33,776 nucleotides of DNA from Oscillospiraceae bacterium. Lineage in GTDB: Bacteria; Bacillota; Clostridia; Oscillospirales; Ruminococcaceae. Positions 8,284 through 14,785 of the stretch are shown in pieces. Where the stretch lies: assembly GCA_030153485.1 (NCBI GenBank), contig JAGUQX010000047.1, forward strand, positions 1-33,776, in the 5' to 3' direction. The translations under genes and the position numbers were made by a program. The notes beneath the pieces are model-generated. The model was not told the origin of the DNA. It saw only the letters and a program-made list of their open reading frames with translations, and did not search any database. The number at the start of each line of letters is the position of its first letter. Positions within the stretch are counted from its first letter, which is position 1.

Positions 8284-9118
8284 TTAAGTTTAATAATAAT
8301 TTTTCTATCATATCAGAAGCGTTTTTAGAAGCCATCTTTACAAATTCTTCAAAGGATAGAGGAGCTTCTCCATCAGCTTTATCTGATATGGAGCGAATAA
8401 CAACATAAGGAATCTTATTTAGATAAGCGACATGGCCAATTGCTCCACCCTCCATCTCAACGGCTTGTGGATTAAAATTAGTTTTAATCTTTTGGTATTT
8501 ATCACCACCAGCTATAAATTGGTCTCCAGAAGCTATACGACCTTTTATCACTTTAATGTCAGTTAATGATTCTCCTGCTTTTTCAGCGGCTGATATAAGT
8601 TTTTCATCCGATTTAAAAAAAGTTATATCTAATCTAGAAATCTCTCCAACTGGTCTTCCTAGAGCGGTTTCATCAAAATCATGTTGAACTGTATCTGTAG
8701 ATATAACTATATCTCCTTGATTTAAATCTGGGTTCATACTTCCTGAAACTCCAGAGTTTATAAGATTTGAGACACCAAATTTGGTTATTAAAATTTGTGC
8801 ACAACTTGCAGCATTAACTTTTCCTATTCCTGATCGAACTAATACTATATTTTTAGAACTTAGTTCTCCTTCATAAAAAGTCATTCCTGCTAAATTTGTT
8901 TCTTTTTTAATTTTCATTTGATTCTTTAAAAGCTCAACCTCTTCATCCATAGCTCCTATTATTCCGATTACATTTTTTGAGTTTGAATTTGTTGAAGAAG
9001 ATTCTGATGAAGGACTACTAGAATTTGATGATGTAGATGCACCACCACCTGTTCCGCATGAAGCCATAAGCATTGTTGATATAATTAGACTACACATAAT
9101 CATTATTCCTCGTTTCAT
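8279..9118 (-). CDS. MTA/SAH nucleosidase with a lipoprotein signal peptide
   Basis: A 279-residue protein. Residues 1-20 are a lipoprotein signal peptide ending in a lipobox (LMASC, lipidated Cys21). A Ser/Asn/Gly linker runs to about residue 48. The rest is a full 5'-methylthioadenosine/S-adenosylhomocysteine nucleosidase: IGIIGAMDEEVELLK (catalytic Glu), SGVSGSMNPDLNQGDIVIS, AVEMEGGAIGHVAY and IRSISDKADGEAP (catalytic Asp). It cleaves adenine from MTA or SAH. The usual enzyme is cytoplasmic (~230 residues); this one should sit on the outer face of the membrane. Ribosome site AGGAGG lies just before the start. It is monocistronic. The active-site residues look intact, so it is probably an enzyme, perhaps for nucleoside scavenging. 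Confidence 0.9.
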   Translation of the reverse strand: MKRGIMIMCSLIISTMLMASCGTGGGASTSSNSSSPSSESSSTNSNSKNVIGIIGAMDEEVELLKNQMKIKKETNLAGMTFYEGELSSKNIVLVRSGIGKVNAASCAQILITKFGVSNLINSGVSGSMNPDLNQGDIVISTDTVQHDFDETALGRPVGEISRLDITFFKSDEKLISAAEKAGESLTDIKVIKGRIASGDQFIAGGDKYQKIKTNFNPQAVEMEGGAIGHVAYLNKIPYVVIRSISDKADGEAPLSFEEFVKMASKNASDMIEKLLLNLK

Positions 9119-9178
9119 TATAAGCCTCCTAAATATTTTATATACTTTAGAATATAAAATATATATAACATATTAATA

Positions 9179-9209
9179 AATTAAAATCAATTATAAATTG
9201 ATTTTAATT
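9179..9209. repeat. Perfect inverted repeat in a divergent promoter region
   Basis: 14-bp perfect stem (9179-9192 / 9196-9209) with loop ATA, halfway between the start of the nucleosidase gene (minus) and that of the protein at 9269 (plus). No U-run on either side. Its position suggests an operator for one or both divergent genes; the binding protein is unknown. Confidence 0.6.
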
Positions 9210-9268
9210 ATATTTATAATTTTGTTTAATATGACGAATTTTTGTTGAATTATGAAAGGTTTTTAAGC

Positions 9269-9724
9269 ATGAATCAAAATTTATATACAAAATATCAAGA
9301 AAATAATAAAAATACAATTAATATAACTATAGATGGTCGAGAAAATCCAATAAAAGCTAATATAATTATGCAAGAAAATAATTTTATTAAAATATGTGGA
9401 GATGTAAAAAACTGTGAAAACATACCTCTTTCTGGTATACTTATAAAGATATACCAGATTTATACTTGTGATTTAGGAAGAGTTAAACTAAATAAAATAT
9501 CAGAAACTATTTCAAATCGTGATGGATTTTACACGATAAATATACCTTTTAATGGATTTGAAAAAAAGTATAGACTTGTTGCAGAAAAAAACTTTTTTCC
9601 TTCAGATAATGGTATGTTTTATAAACCGAATGATAGGTTTGAAGAAAAAATTAATAGTTCGAATTATTCTCCTATAAAAAATAATAAATCTAAATTTTCT
9701 AGTCATAGATATGTTAATTTTTAA
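9269..9724 (+). CDS. Small protein with carboxypeptidase-regulatory-like beta-sandwich
   Basis: A 151-residue protein with no signal peptide or membrane segment. Start ATG at 9269 is preferred because GAAAGG (9254-9259) precedes it with good spacing; an in-frame TTG at 9242 would put the ribosome site inside the gene. The middle (about residues 40-120) has the pattern of a carboxypeptidase-regulatory or Cna-B-like fold: FIKICGDVKNCENIPLSGI, ISNRDGFYTINIPFNG and YRLVAEKNFFPSD. The C-terminus is low-complexity, rich in Asn, Ser and Lys. Function is not recognised. Proteins of this shape occur in clostridial spore coats, but that role is a guess here. Confidence 0.7.
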   Translation: MNQNLYTKYQENNKNTINITIDGRENPIKANIIMQENNFIKICGDVKNCENIPLSGILIKIYQIYTCDLGRVKLNKISETISNRDGFYTINIPFNGFEKKYRLVAEKNFFPSDNGMFYKPNDRFEEKINSSNYSPIKNNKSKFSSHRYVNF

Positions 9725-9725
9725 T

Positions 9726-9761
9726 AAAAATGTTTCCTATAATAGAATAGGAAACATTTTT
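9726..9761. terminator. Bidirectional intrinsic terminator
   Basis: 15-bp perfect stem (9726-9740 / 9747-9761), loop of 6, A-run on one side and T-run on the other. It separates the converging gene ends at 9724 and 9766. Confidence 0.88.
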
Positions 9762-9765
9762 TATT

Positions 9766-10779
9766 TTATATAAATAGAAATTGTATCCCATTAAATATAT
9801 ACCCTATTGCGATTATACCTAATACAACAATACCGATAAATGTGGTTAATAGTTTTGGTTTCATAACTTTTTTCAGCATAATGATAGATGGGATAGAAAG
9901 AGCGGTGACAGCCATCATAAATGATAAAACAGTTCCTAAGCCTGCGCCTTTTATAAGAAGAGACTCTGCAACTGGAATGGCTCCAAATATATCTGTATAT
10001 ATAGGAACACCTACTATTGTTGCTATTATTACCGAGAAAATATTTTCTTTTCCTAATATATTTTCGATAAAATCAACTGGAATTATATTATATATAAATG
10101 CTCCAATACCAACACCTATTAATATATAAGGAGTTACTTTTTTTAATGCGTTCTTTATTTCTGATAATGCATATTTAATTCTATCTTTTTGTGTTATCTC
10201 TGTTTTCTGCTTATATATATTAATTTCTTTTTTATTAAAATCTTGTATATATTTTTCCATACCAAATTTTTGTATAAATGCCCCGCCAATAACTGCTAAA
10301 ACCAGTCCTAAAATTACATATAAAATTGCTATATTCCAACCAAATATACTAGTTAGAAGAACAAGAGAACCTAAGTCTACTAGGGGAGATGAAATTAAAA
10401 ATGAAAATGTCATCCCTATTGGTAGTCCTGATTTTGTAAATCCCATAAAAATTGGTATAGATGAGCAAGAACAAAATGGTGTTATTGTTCCTAATAGAGC
10501 TGAGATGATATTTCCACGGATTCCTGTAAATCTACCTAATATTTTATTTGTTCTTTCTGGAGGAAAATAGCTCTGAATATAAAATATAAGACCAACTGTG
10601 AAAAATAATAAAATAAATATTTTTATAGTATCAAATATAAAAAATTCTAAAATTCCACCATACCATGTTTCTAGATTTATCCCTATAATTTCTAAAAGAT
10701 TTTTTATAATATTATTTAACCATTTCATACCAAGTAGTTGTTCTTGTATAAAAACACCTATATTTTTAATATATTCCAT
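9766..10779 (-). CDS. UPF0718 / ArsP-type permease
   Basis: A 337-residue polytopic membrane protein of the COG0701 (DUF318, UPF0718) family, which includes the methylarsenite exporter ArsP. Visible hallmarks are GTITPFCSCSSIPIFMGF (Cys pair in the membrane), SFLISSPLVDLGSLVLL and VPIYTDIFGAIPVAESL, with about eight hydrophobic segments. The start is ATG at 10779, after AAGGAG. An in-frame upstream ATG at 10848 lies inside the intergenic terminator and has no ribosome site. arsR is the next gene upstream, so the pair is likely an inducible efflux module for organoarsenicals or another thiophilic metal or metalloid. The small thioredoxin often found with these permeases is not adjacent. Substrate remains uncertain. 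Confidence 0.85.
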   Translation of the reverse strand: MEYIKNIGVFIQEQLLGMKWLNNIIKNLLEIIGINLETWYGGILEFFIFDTIKIFILLFFTVGLIFYIQSYFPPERTNKILGRFTGIRGNIISALLGTITPFCSCSSIPIFMGFTKSGLPIGMTFSFLISSPLVDLGSLVLLTSIFGWNIAILYVILGLVLAVIGGAFIQKFGMEKYIQDFNKKEINIYKQKTEITQKDRIKYALSEIKNALKKVTPYILIGVGIGAFIYNIIPVDFIENILGKENIFSVIIATIVGVPIYTDIFGAIPVAESLLIKGAGLGTVLSFMMAVTALSIPSIIMLKKVMKPKLLTTFIGIVVLGIIAIGYIFNGIQFLFI

Positions 10780-10834
10780 ATATTTCTCCTTTTTGTTAAA
10801 TAGATTGATGGAAATATGTCGATGTATTGTGTGT

Positions 10835-10860
10835 AAAAAATCCATCATATATTATGATGG
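10835..10860 (-). terminator. Intra-operon terminator between arsR and the permease
   Basis: Read on the minus strand: CCATCATA, loop ATA, TATGATGG, then ATTTTTT. An 8-bp stem with a U-run directly after arsR. It probably reduces read-through into the permease, or separates the two; about 55 nt remain before the permease ribosome site. Confidence 0.7.
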
Positions 10861-10861
10861 C

Positions 10862-11164
10862 TTATTCACATTTTTTTATGGTTTCTAGAGTATTCATATA
10901 TTTTGCTAAAATTTCACAACCTAGGTGTATTCCTTTAGAATGTATAGAATAATATATCCATTTTCCATCTTTTCTAGATTCAACAAACCCAGAATCACAA
11001 AGTATCCTTAGGTGATGAGATAGAGTAGATTGGGTTATGTTTAAGTCTTCTAAAAGATGGCAGGCACACTTTTCACCAATTTTTAAAATATCTAAAATAA
11101 GTAAACGATTTTCATCACAAAGAGCTTTAAATATCTTTGTCGTCTCTGTATGTTTAGAAATAAT
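10862..11164 (-). CDS. arsR: ArsR-family repressor with an apparent AUU start codon
   Basis: About 100 residues with a winged-helix fold of the ArsR/SmtB family: KIFKALCDENRLLILDIL, the metal-site segment GEKCACHLLEDLNITQSTLSHH, then LRILCDSGFVESRKDGKWIYYSI. The CACH motif on the DNA-recognition arm is the usual As(III)-type site. The frame has no ATG, GTG or TTG at its 5' end: an in-frame TGA lies at 11176-11174, and codons then run GGT GAT TAT ATT ATT TCT AAA CAT. A GAGG ribosome site (11175-11172) sits 7 nt before the first ATT (11164) and 10 nt before the second (11161). Initiation at AUU is therefore the simplest reading. It represses its own promoter and probably the permease downstream. 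Confidence 0.85.
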   Translation of the reverse strand: MISKHTETTKIFKALCDENRLLILDILKIGEKCACHLLEDLNITQSTLSHHLRILCDSGFVESRKDGKWIYYSIHSKGIHLGCEILAKYMNTLETIKKCE

Positions 11165-11176
11165 ATAATCACCTCA

Positions 11177-11232
11177 TATAGATTAACTATTGTTTTTAGT
11201 ATATTATACATATCGATATTAGTCAATCTATA
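11177..11232 (-). promoter_or_regulatory. arsR promoter with a two-part operator dyad
   Basis: On the minus strand: TTGACT (11226-11221), 17-nt spacer, TATACT (11203-11198). Two half-elements, TATAGATTAACTA (11177-11189) and its near-exact inverse (11220-11232, one mismatch), flank the promoter and cover the -35 box. This fits an ArsR-type autoregulatory operator. The upstream element touches the stop codon region of the hydrolase gene. Confidence 0.6.
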
Positions 11233-11235
11233 TTT

Positions 11236-11982
11236 CTAATTATTATGATCTTGTGTTCTATTAATAAATTCTATTATATATGATACAGATTTTTGTTGTT
11301 GTTCATCTCTGGATATAGTTGATTTTCCATCTCCTTTTTGTTCTGAATAATTTCCAAAATACCCGTGATTACCACCTAAAATTTCTATTTTATTTTTAGA
11401 TAATTTAAGTTTTTGTTTATTGATAATATCATCGTGGCTTCCGTAAAGGCTAATCATAGGAATATCATTATCTTCTAAAGGGTATGCTCCCATTAATATT
11501 AGTCCAGACAATTTATCTTGATTTTTAGATATATAACTACTGGCCATAGCTCCACCTAGTGAATGTCCGCCTATATACCAATTATTGATATCATTGAATT
11601 TTTCATACACTCTATCGGCGGCATTTATATCAAAAACGGCAAGATTAAATGGCATTTTAATTAAAACACTTGTGATGCCTTCCTTAGCTAATCTTTCCAT
11701 AAGAGGGAGATATGCGGTTTCTTCTACTTTTGCCCCTGGATAGAAGATAAAGCCTCTATCTGTTATATTATCCTTCTCAGGACGTACTATTATAAGATTA
11801 TCGATTTCACTTATCCTATTTTCTCTATTTTCAGTAGTTATAAAATTATTAATATCATAATTTATACGATAATATTCTGATACATAAAGAAAAAATCCCC
11901 CTATACATATCAATATTAATATTATAATAATATTGATAATAGATATAAATATTTTTTTATTATTATTTTTTAAAGTGTTAAT
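11236..11982 (-). CDS. Membrane-anchored alpha/beta hydrolase, apparent AUU start
   Basis: The C-terminal ~225 residues form an alpha/beta hydrolase (hydrolase_5 type): nucleophile elbow GGHSLGGAMASS, acid in LYGSHDDI, histidine in GGNHGYFGNY. A TTG at 11913 lies in the middle of a hydrophobic stretch and has no ribosome site. The same frame is open upstream and reads a short basic segment (LKNNNKKIF) and a full transmembrane helix. The only ribosome-site match is AAGGCGG at 11998-11992, with an in-frame ATT at 11982 nine nt later. That start gives about 248 residues with a normal N-terminal anchor. The substrate is unknown. It sits upstream of arsR on the same strand, but arsR has its own promoter. 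Confidence 0.75.
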   Translation of the reverse strand: MNTLKNNNKKIFISIINIIIILILICIGGFFLYVSEYYRINYDINNFITTENRENRISEIDNLIIVRPEKDNITDRGFIFYPGAKVEETAYLPLMERLAKEGITSVLIKMPFNLAVFDINAADRVYEKFNDINNWYIGGHSLGGAMASSYISKNQDKLSGLILMGAYPLEDNDIPMISLYGSHDDIINKQKLKLSKNKIEILGGNHGYFGNYSEQKGDGKSTISRDEQQQKSVSYIIEFINRTQDHNN

Positions 11983-12170
11983 AGTATCAATCCGCCTTAT
12001 ATTAATAAATTTTAGTTAAATTTGTGATATAATGATAATTAGTTATATAGATATGATTTATTATTTGTAATTATTTAATATAATTATATTAATATATAGT
12101 ATAATTATTTTTTCTACAACATATTTTTTTAAAAAATTTTTTTATCTTATATAATTTCTATTTATATATG
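11983..12170. other. Extremely AT-rich intergenic segment
   Basis: No gene seen. It holds alternating A and T tracts, including T7-A6-T7 at 12124-12143, about 28-47 nt upstream of the promoter at 12171. Such tracts can bend DNA and act as an UP-like activator of a strong promoter. Confidence 0.4.
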
Positions 12171-12199
12171 TTGACTTTATTCCGAAGTATATGTATAAT
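12171..12199 (+). promoter_or_regulatory. Strong SigA-type promoter for the tRNA-like / zinc-ribbon unit
   Basis: TTGACT (12171-12176), exactly 17 nt, TATAAT (12194-12199). It is among the best consensus matches in the window. Transcription should begin near 12206, leaving a leader of about 130 nt that includes the tRNA-like element. Confidence 0.8.
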
Positions 12200-12246
12200 A
12201 CAAATATAGTAAATATAACATTTATCTAACTTAACTAAATATTTAT

Positions 12247-12311
12247 GGCCCAGTAGCTTAAAAGTGAGAGCGTTGTTTTTCAAAGGTGTCGGTGCAAGTC
12301 CGGAGTGGGCA
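12247..12311 (+). ncRNA. tRNA-like RNA with a collapsed anticodon arm
   Basis: 65 nt with tRNA layout. Acceptor: GCCCA (12248-12252) pairs with TGGGC (12306-12310), with mismatches at both ends. TA linker. D arm: GCTT / GAGC (12256-12259 / 12268-12271) with an 8-nt loop. T arm: TCGG / CCGG around a 7-nt loop TGCAAGT (12293-12299), which keeps U54, C56 and A58 but has G for U55. Between D and T arms there is room for only TTG-TTTTT-CAA (12273-12283) and AGGT, so no normal 5-bp, 7-nt anticodon arm exists. A forced 7-nt loop would read UCA but leaves only wobble pairs and no variable loop. There is no CCA. A T6 run follows at 12314. It cannot decode as drawn; it is a leader structure, small RNA or pseudogene. 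Confidence 0.65.
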
Positions 12312-12338
12312 AATTTTTTCCTAAGCGAGGTATTTATT

Positions 12339-12614
12339 ATGTTTCAAGACAAAAATTTAGAGTGTAGAGATTGTCATAGTTCTTTCGTATTTACTGTTGG
12401 AGAACAAGAATTCTATTCTGAAAAAGGTTTCACAAACGAACCTCAAAGATGTAAAATTTGTAGAGATTCAAGAAAAAACTCTATGAGAGGCGAAAGAGAA
12501 CTACATTCAACACAATGTGCTTCATGTGGAGCGAATGCTAAAGTTCCTTTTAAACCTAGCAATGATCGTCCAGTTTACTGTAGCGATTGTTTTGCAAGAA
12601 TGAAAGATAACTAA
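12339..12614 (+). CDS. Small double zinc-ribbon protein
   Basis: A 91-residue protein with two CxxC pairs making two zinc ribbons: CRDC ... CKIC (residues 9-41) and CASC ... CSDC (about 62-83). The opening MFQDKNLECRDCHSSFVFTVGEQEFYSEKGF is typical of a widespread bacterial zinc-ribbon family often mislabelled cytochrome c551. Start ATG at 12339 follows AGCGAGG with 8-nt spacing. An in-frame GTG at 12264 would translate the tRNA-like element and has no ribosome site. It is likely cytoplasmic; a nucleic-acid or ribosome-linked role is possible, but function is not established. It is driven by the strong promoter at 12171 and closed by the terminator at 12633. Confidence 0.88.
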   Translation: MFQDKNLECRDCHSSFVFTVGEQEFYSEKGFTNEPQRCKICRDSRKNSMRGERELHSTQCASCGANAKVPFKPSNDRPVYCSDCFARMKDN

Positions 12615-12632
12615 ACCGTCATTTTTGAATGG

Positions 12633-12664
12633 TAAGGATAATTAGATAAATCTAATTATCCTTA
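12633..12664 (+). terminator. Intrinsic terminator of the zinc-ribbon gene
   Basis: 14-bp perfect stem (12633-12646 / 12651-12664), loop TAAA, then TTCTTTTGTTT. Confidence 0.85.
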
Positions 12665-12714
12665 TTTCTTTTGTTTAAAAAATAAGGATAATATTTATAT
12701 AAATAGGGGAATAA

Positions 12715-13587
12715 ATGTATAATAATCTATATAGCATAAAAAATATTAAAGATATAATGGAGAAACATGGAATTTCTTTTCATAAAAATTTGGGACAAAA
12801 TTTTATTACTAGTCCACATATATGCCCAAAAATGGTCGATCTTTCTGAAATAAATAAAGATTGTGGTGTTCTTGAGATTGGAACGGGCGTTGGAGTTCTT
12901 ACTAGGGAACTTTGTAGGGTTGCAAAAAAAGTTGTGGCTATAGAGATAGATTCTAGGCTTATTCCAGTATTAGGAGAAAGTTTGGCGGGCTTGGATAATA
13001 TACATATTATTAATGATGATTTTTTAAAGGTGGATATAAAAAAAATTATAGATATCCATTTTAATGACTGTAAAGAATTTAAAGTTTGTGCAAACATTCC
13101 ATATTATTTAACAAGTGATATAATAACTAGTTTTTTGGAAAAAAATTTTGGATTTTCATCACTAACTTTTATGGTCCAAAAAGAGGTTGGAGATAGGCTT
13201 TGTTCAAAGGTTGGCTCAAAAACTTCAGGAGCGATAAGTTTTCTTATAAACTATTTTTCTATACCAAAATTATTATTTAAAGTGTCCAAATCTAGTTTTT
13301 GTCCCTCTCCTAAAGTTGATAGTTGTGTTATATATTTGGATATGAAAAATAAAAATAAATATATTTGTGCTGATGAAAAACTTTTATTTAAGATAGTTAA
13401 ATTTAGTTTTTTACAAAGGAGAAAAAGTTTTGCAAATGCTTTATCCTCTAAATTTAATATAGAAAAAAGCCAAATTTATGAAATCTTAGAAAGTTTTAAT
13501 ATAGATAAGAATATAAGAGGAGAAAGGCTTTCTATAGATCAATTTATAGATATTACAAATAAAATATCCGCTATGAATAAATCATAG
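12715..13587 (+). CDS. rsmA: 16S rRNA dimethyladenosine transferase RsmA (KsgA)
   Basis: A 290-residue SAM-dependent methylase that dimethylates the two adjacent adenines near the 3' end of 16S rRNA during small-subunit maturation. Seen: N-terminal HKNLGQNFITSPHI, SAM motif I VLEIGTGVGVLTREL, acidic AIEIDSRLIPVL, catalytic motif NIPYYLTSDI, and C-terminal FLQRRKSFANALSSK. Start ATG at 12715 follows GGGG. The neighbouring ksgA partners common in Bacillus (rnmV, yabG) are absent; the gene appears monocistronic. Its last codons and TAG stop lie inside the terminator stem at 13561-13597. An Erm resistance methylase is the main alternative, but the N-terminus and length favour RsmA. Confidence 0.94.
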   Translation: MYNNLYSIKNIKDIMEKHGISFHKNLGQNFITSPHICPKMVDLSEINKDCGVLEIGTGVGVLTRELCRVAKKVVAIEIDSRLIPVLGESLAGLDNIHIINDDFLKVDIKKIIDIHFNDCKEFKVCANIPYYLTSDIITSFLEKNFGFSSLTFMVQKEVGDRLCSKVGSKTSGAISFLINYFSIPKLLFKVSKSSFCPSPKVDSCVIYLDMKNKNKYICADEKLLFKIVKFSFLQRRKSFANALSSKFNIEKSQIYEILESFNIDKNIRGERLSIDQFIDITNKISAMNKS

Positions 13588-13597
13588 CGGATATTTT
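13561..13597. terminator. Terminator overlapping the end of rsmA
   Basis: 16-bp perfect stem (13561-13576 / 13582-13597) with loop ATAAA, containing ATCCGCTATGA and its complement. The rsmA stop (13585-13587) lies in the right arm. A-run and T-run flanks allow use in both directions; the rubrerythrin gene converges from the other side. Confidence 0.85.
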
Positions 13598-13617
13598 ATT
13601 TTAAATCTATATAATAA

Positions 13618-14160
13618 TTATTTAGAAAAATATCTATTTAATAGACCTTCAAAAGCTTGACCATGTCTAGCTTCATCTTTAGCCATTTCATGAACAGTGT
13701 CATGTATAGCATCTAGATCTAATTCTTTAGCTCTTTTAGCAAGGATAAATTTTCCTTCACAAGCGCCATTTTCAGCTGCAACTCTTAGTTCTAGGTTTTT
13801 CTTTGTAGAAGTTGTAACAACTTCTCCTAATAATTCTGCAAATTTTGAAGCATGTTCAGCTTCTTCAAAAGCAGCTGTTTTATAAGCTTCAGCAATTTCA
13901 GGATAACCTTCTCTAGAAGCTTGTCTTGACATAGCAAGATACATACCAACTTCTGTACATTCAGCTGTAAAGTTCATTTCTAAGCCTTGTATAATTTCTT
14001 TGTCTACACCTTTAGCAACGCCGATAACATGCTCTGCTGCCCAAGATAAGTCTCCAGTTTGTTCTTTAAATTTATTTGCAGGTGCTTTACATTGTGGACA
14101 AGAAGCAGGTATAGAACCTTCGCTTATGTATCCGCAAATAGTACAAGTATATTTTTTCAT
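13618..14160 (-). CDS. Reverse rubrerythrin
   Basis: A 180-residue diiron protein. Unlike classical rubrerythrin, the rubredoxin-like FeS4 domain is N-terminal (C6xxC9 ... C21xxC24) and the ferritin-like four-helix domain follows, with Glu/His ligand motifs [28 protein letters not shown] and [13 protein letters not shown]. This arrangement is the clostridial reverse rubrerythrin, an NADH-linked H2O2 and O2 reductase used for oxidative-stress defence in anaerobes. Good ribosome site (GAAAGGAAG). It is monocistronic. No PerR-like box was found upstream. Confidence 0.92.
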   Translation of the reverse strand: MKKYTCTICGYISEGSIPASCPQCKAPANKFKEQTGDLSWAAEHVIGVAKGVDKEIIQGLEMNFTAECTEVGMYLAMSRQASREGYPEIAEAYKTAAFEEAEHASKFAELLGEVVTTSTKKNLELRVAAENGACEGKFILAKRAKELDLDAIHDTVHEMAKDEARHGQAFEGLLNRYFSK

Positions 14161-14392
14161 AAAAATCTTCCTTTCAAATTTAAAAATTTACATAGATAGG
14201 GTAAATTTTGTATAATACAAACAAAAAGTTAGCTAAAGATAACTACTTTAGAGTCAATATATACAAGTATATACCCAAAAAAAATAACCGTATCTGTCGT
14301 TTAAAATCGACGATGTAATAATTCTATTATAAAACAATAGATTTTAATTTAACTGATTATGAACAAATTGTAAAATCGTTGTTAAAAAAATA
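14161..14392. other. Intergenic region upstream of reverse rubrerythrin
   Basis: No gene seen. It contains a small dyad CTAAAG-n7-CTTTAG (14233-14238 / 14246-14251) and a minus-strand TTGACT (14257-14252) without a convincing -10 at standard spacing. Also a weak 6-bp hairpin near 14322-14342 that could end the regulator transcript. Confidence 0.3.
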
Positions 14393-14770
14393 TTACTGTA
14401 TATTATTTTTTTTAATTAAAAGTTCCATTGCATCTAAAGTTTCTGAGCTTATAACATGCTCTATTCTACATGCGTCATTTTCTGAAATTGGTTTTGGAAC
14501 TTTTAAAATTTCTTCTAAAAATTGAGTTATTAAAACATGCCTCTTATAAACCTCTGTAGCTTTTTCTCGACCTTTTTCTGTTAGATAGATATTACTGTAT
14601 GTTTCTTGTTGGATATACCCAGCTTTTTTTAAAACATTCATAGCCCTGCTAACACTTGGCTTAGATACAGAAAGTTCCTTGGAAATATCCACAGATCTAA
14701 CAACTTTATTTTTCTTTTCTAAATTTAGTATAGTTTCTAGATAATTTTCTCCAGATTCTTTTATTTCCAT
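14393..14770 (-). CDS. DtxR/MntR-family metal-dependent repressor
   Basis: A 125-residue regulator: N-terminal winged helix (YLETILNLEKKNKVVRSVDI, helix-turn-helix VSKPSVSRAMNVLKKAGYI) and a dimerisation and metal-binding domain with ACRIEHVISSETLDAM, where Cys, Glu and His match the primary metal ligands of DtxR/IdeR. It lacks the C-terminal SH3-like domain, as in MntR/TroR-size members. It should repress metal uptake genes when Fe(II) or Mn(II) is bound; the Cys ligand leans toward iron. Ribosome site GGAGG precedes ATG. A near-perfect dyad covers its extended -10 promoter, indicating autoregulation. It is divergent from the ABC exporter genes. Confidence 0.88.
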   Translation of the reverse strand: MEIKESGENYLETILNLEKKNKVVRSVDISKELSVSKPSVSRAMNVLKKAGYIQQETYSNIYLTEKGREKATEVYKRHVLITQFLEEILKVPKPISENDACRIEHVISSETLDAMELLIKKNNIQ

Positions 14771-14785
14771 ATATAAACCTCCTTA

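Noticed and set aside
12281..12310. Cobalamin riboswitch fragment (CGGTGCAAGTCCGG)
   Set aside because: The short match also fits a tRNA T arm, and the other conserved B12-riboswitch elements are absent. D arm and acceptor pairing favour a tRNA-like element.
12247..12311. Selenocysteine or UGA-suppressor tRNA with UCA anticodon
   Set aside because: Forcing a 7-nt loop gives UCA but only wobble pairs in the stem and leaves no variable loop; the long arm of a tRNA-Sec is missing.
12264..12338. N-terminal extension of the zinc-ribbon protein from GTG 12264
   Set aside because: In frame, but no ribosome site; it would translate the tRNA-like element, whereas ATG 12339 has AGCGAGG and matches the family start.
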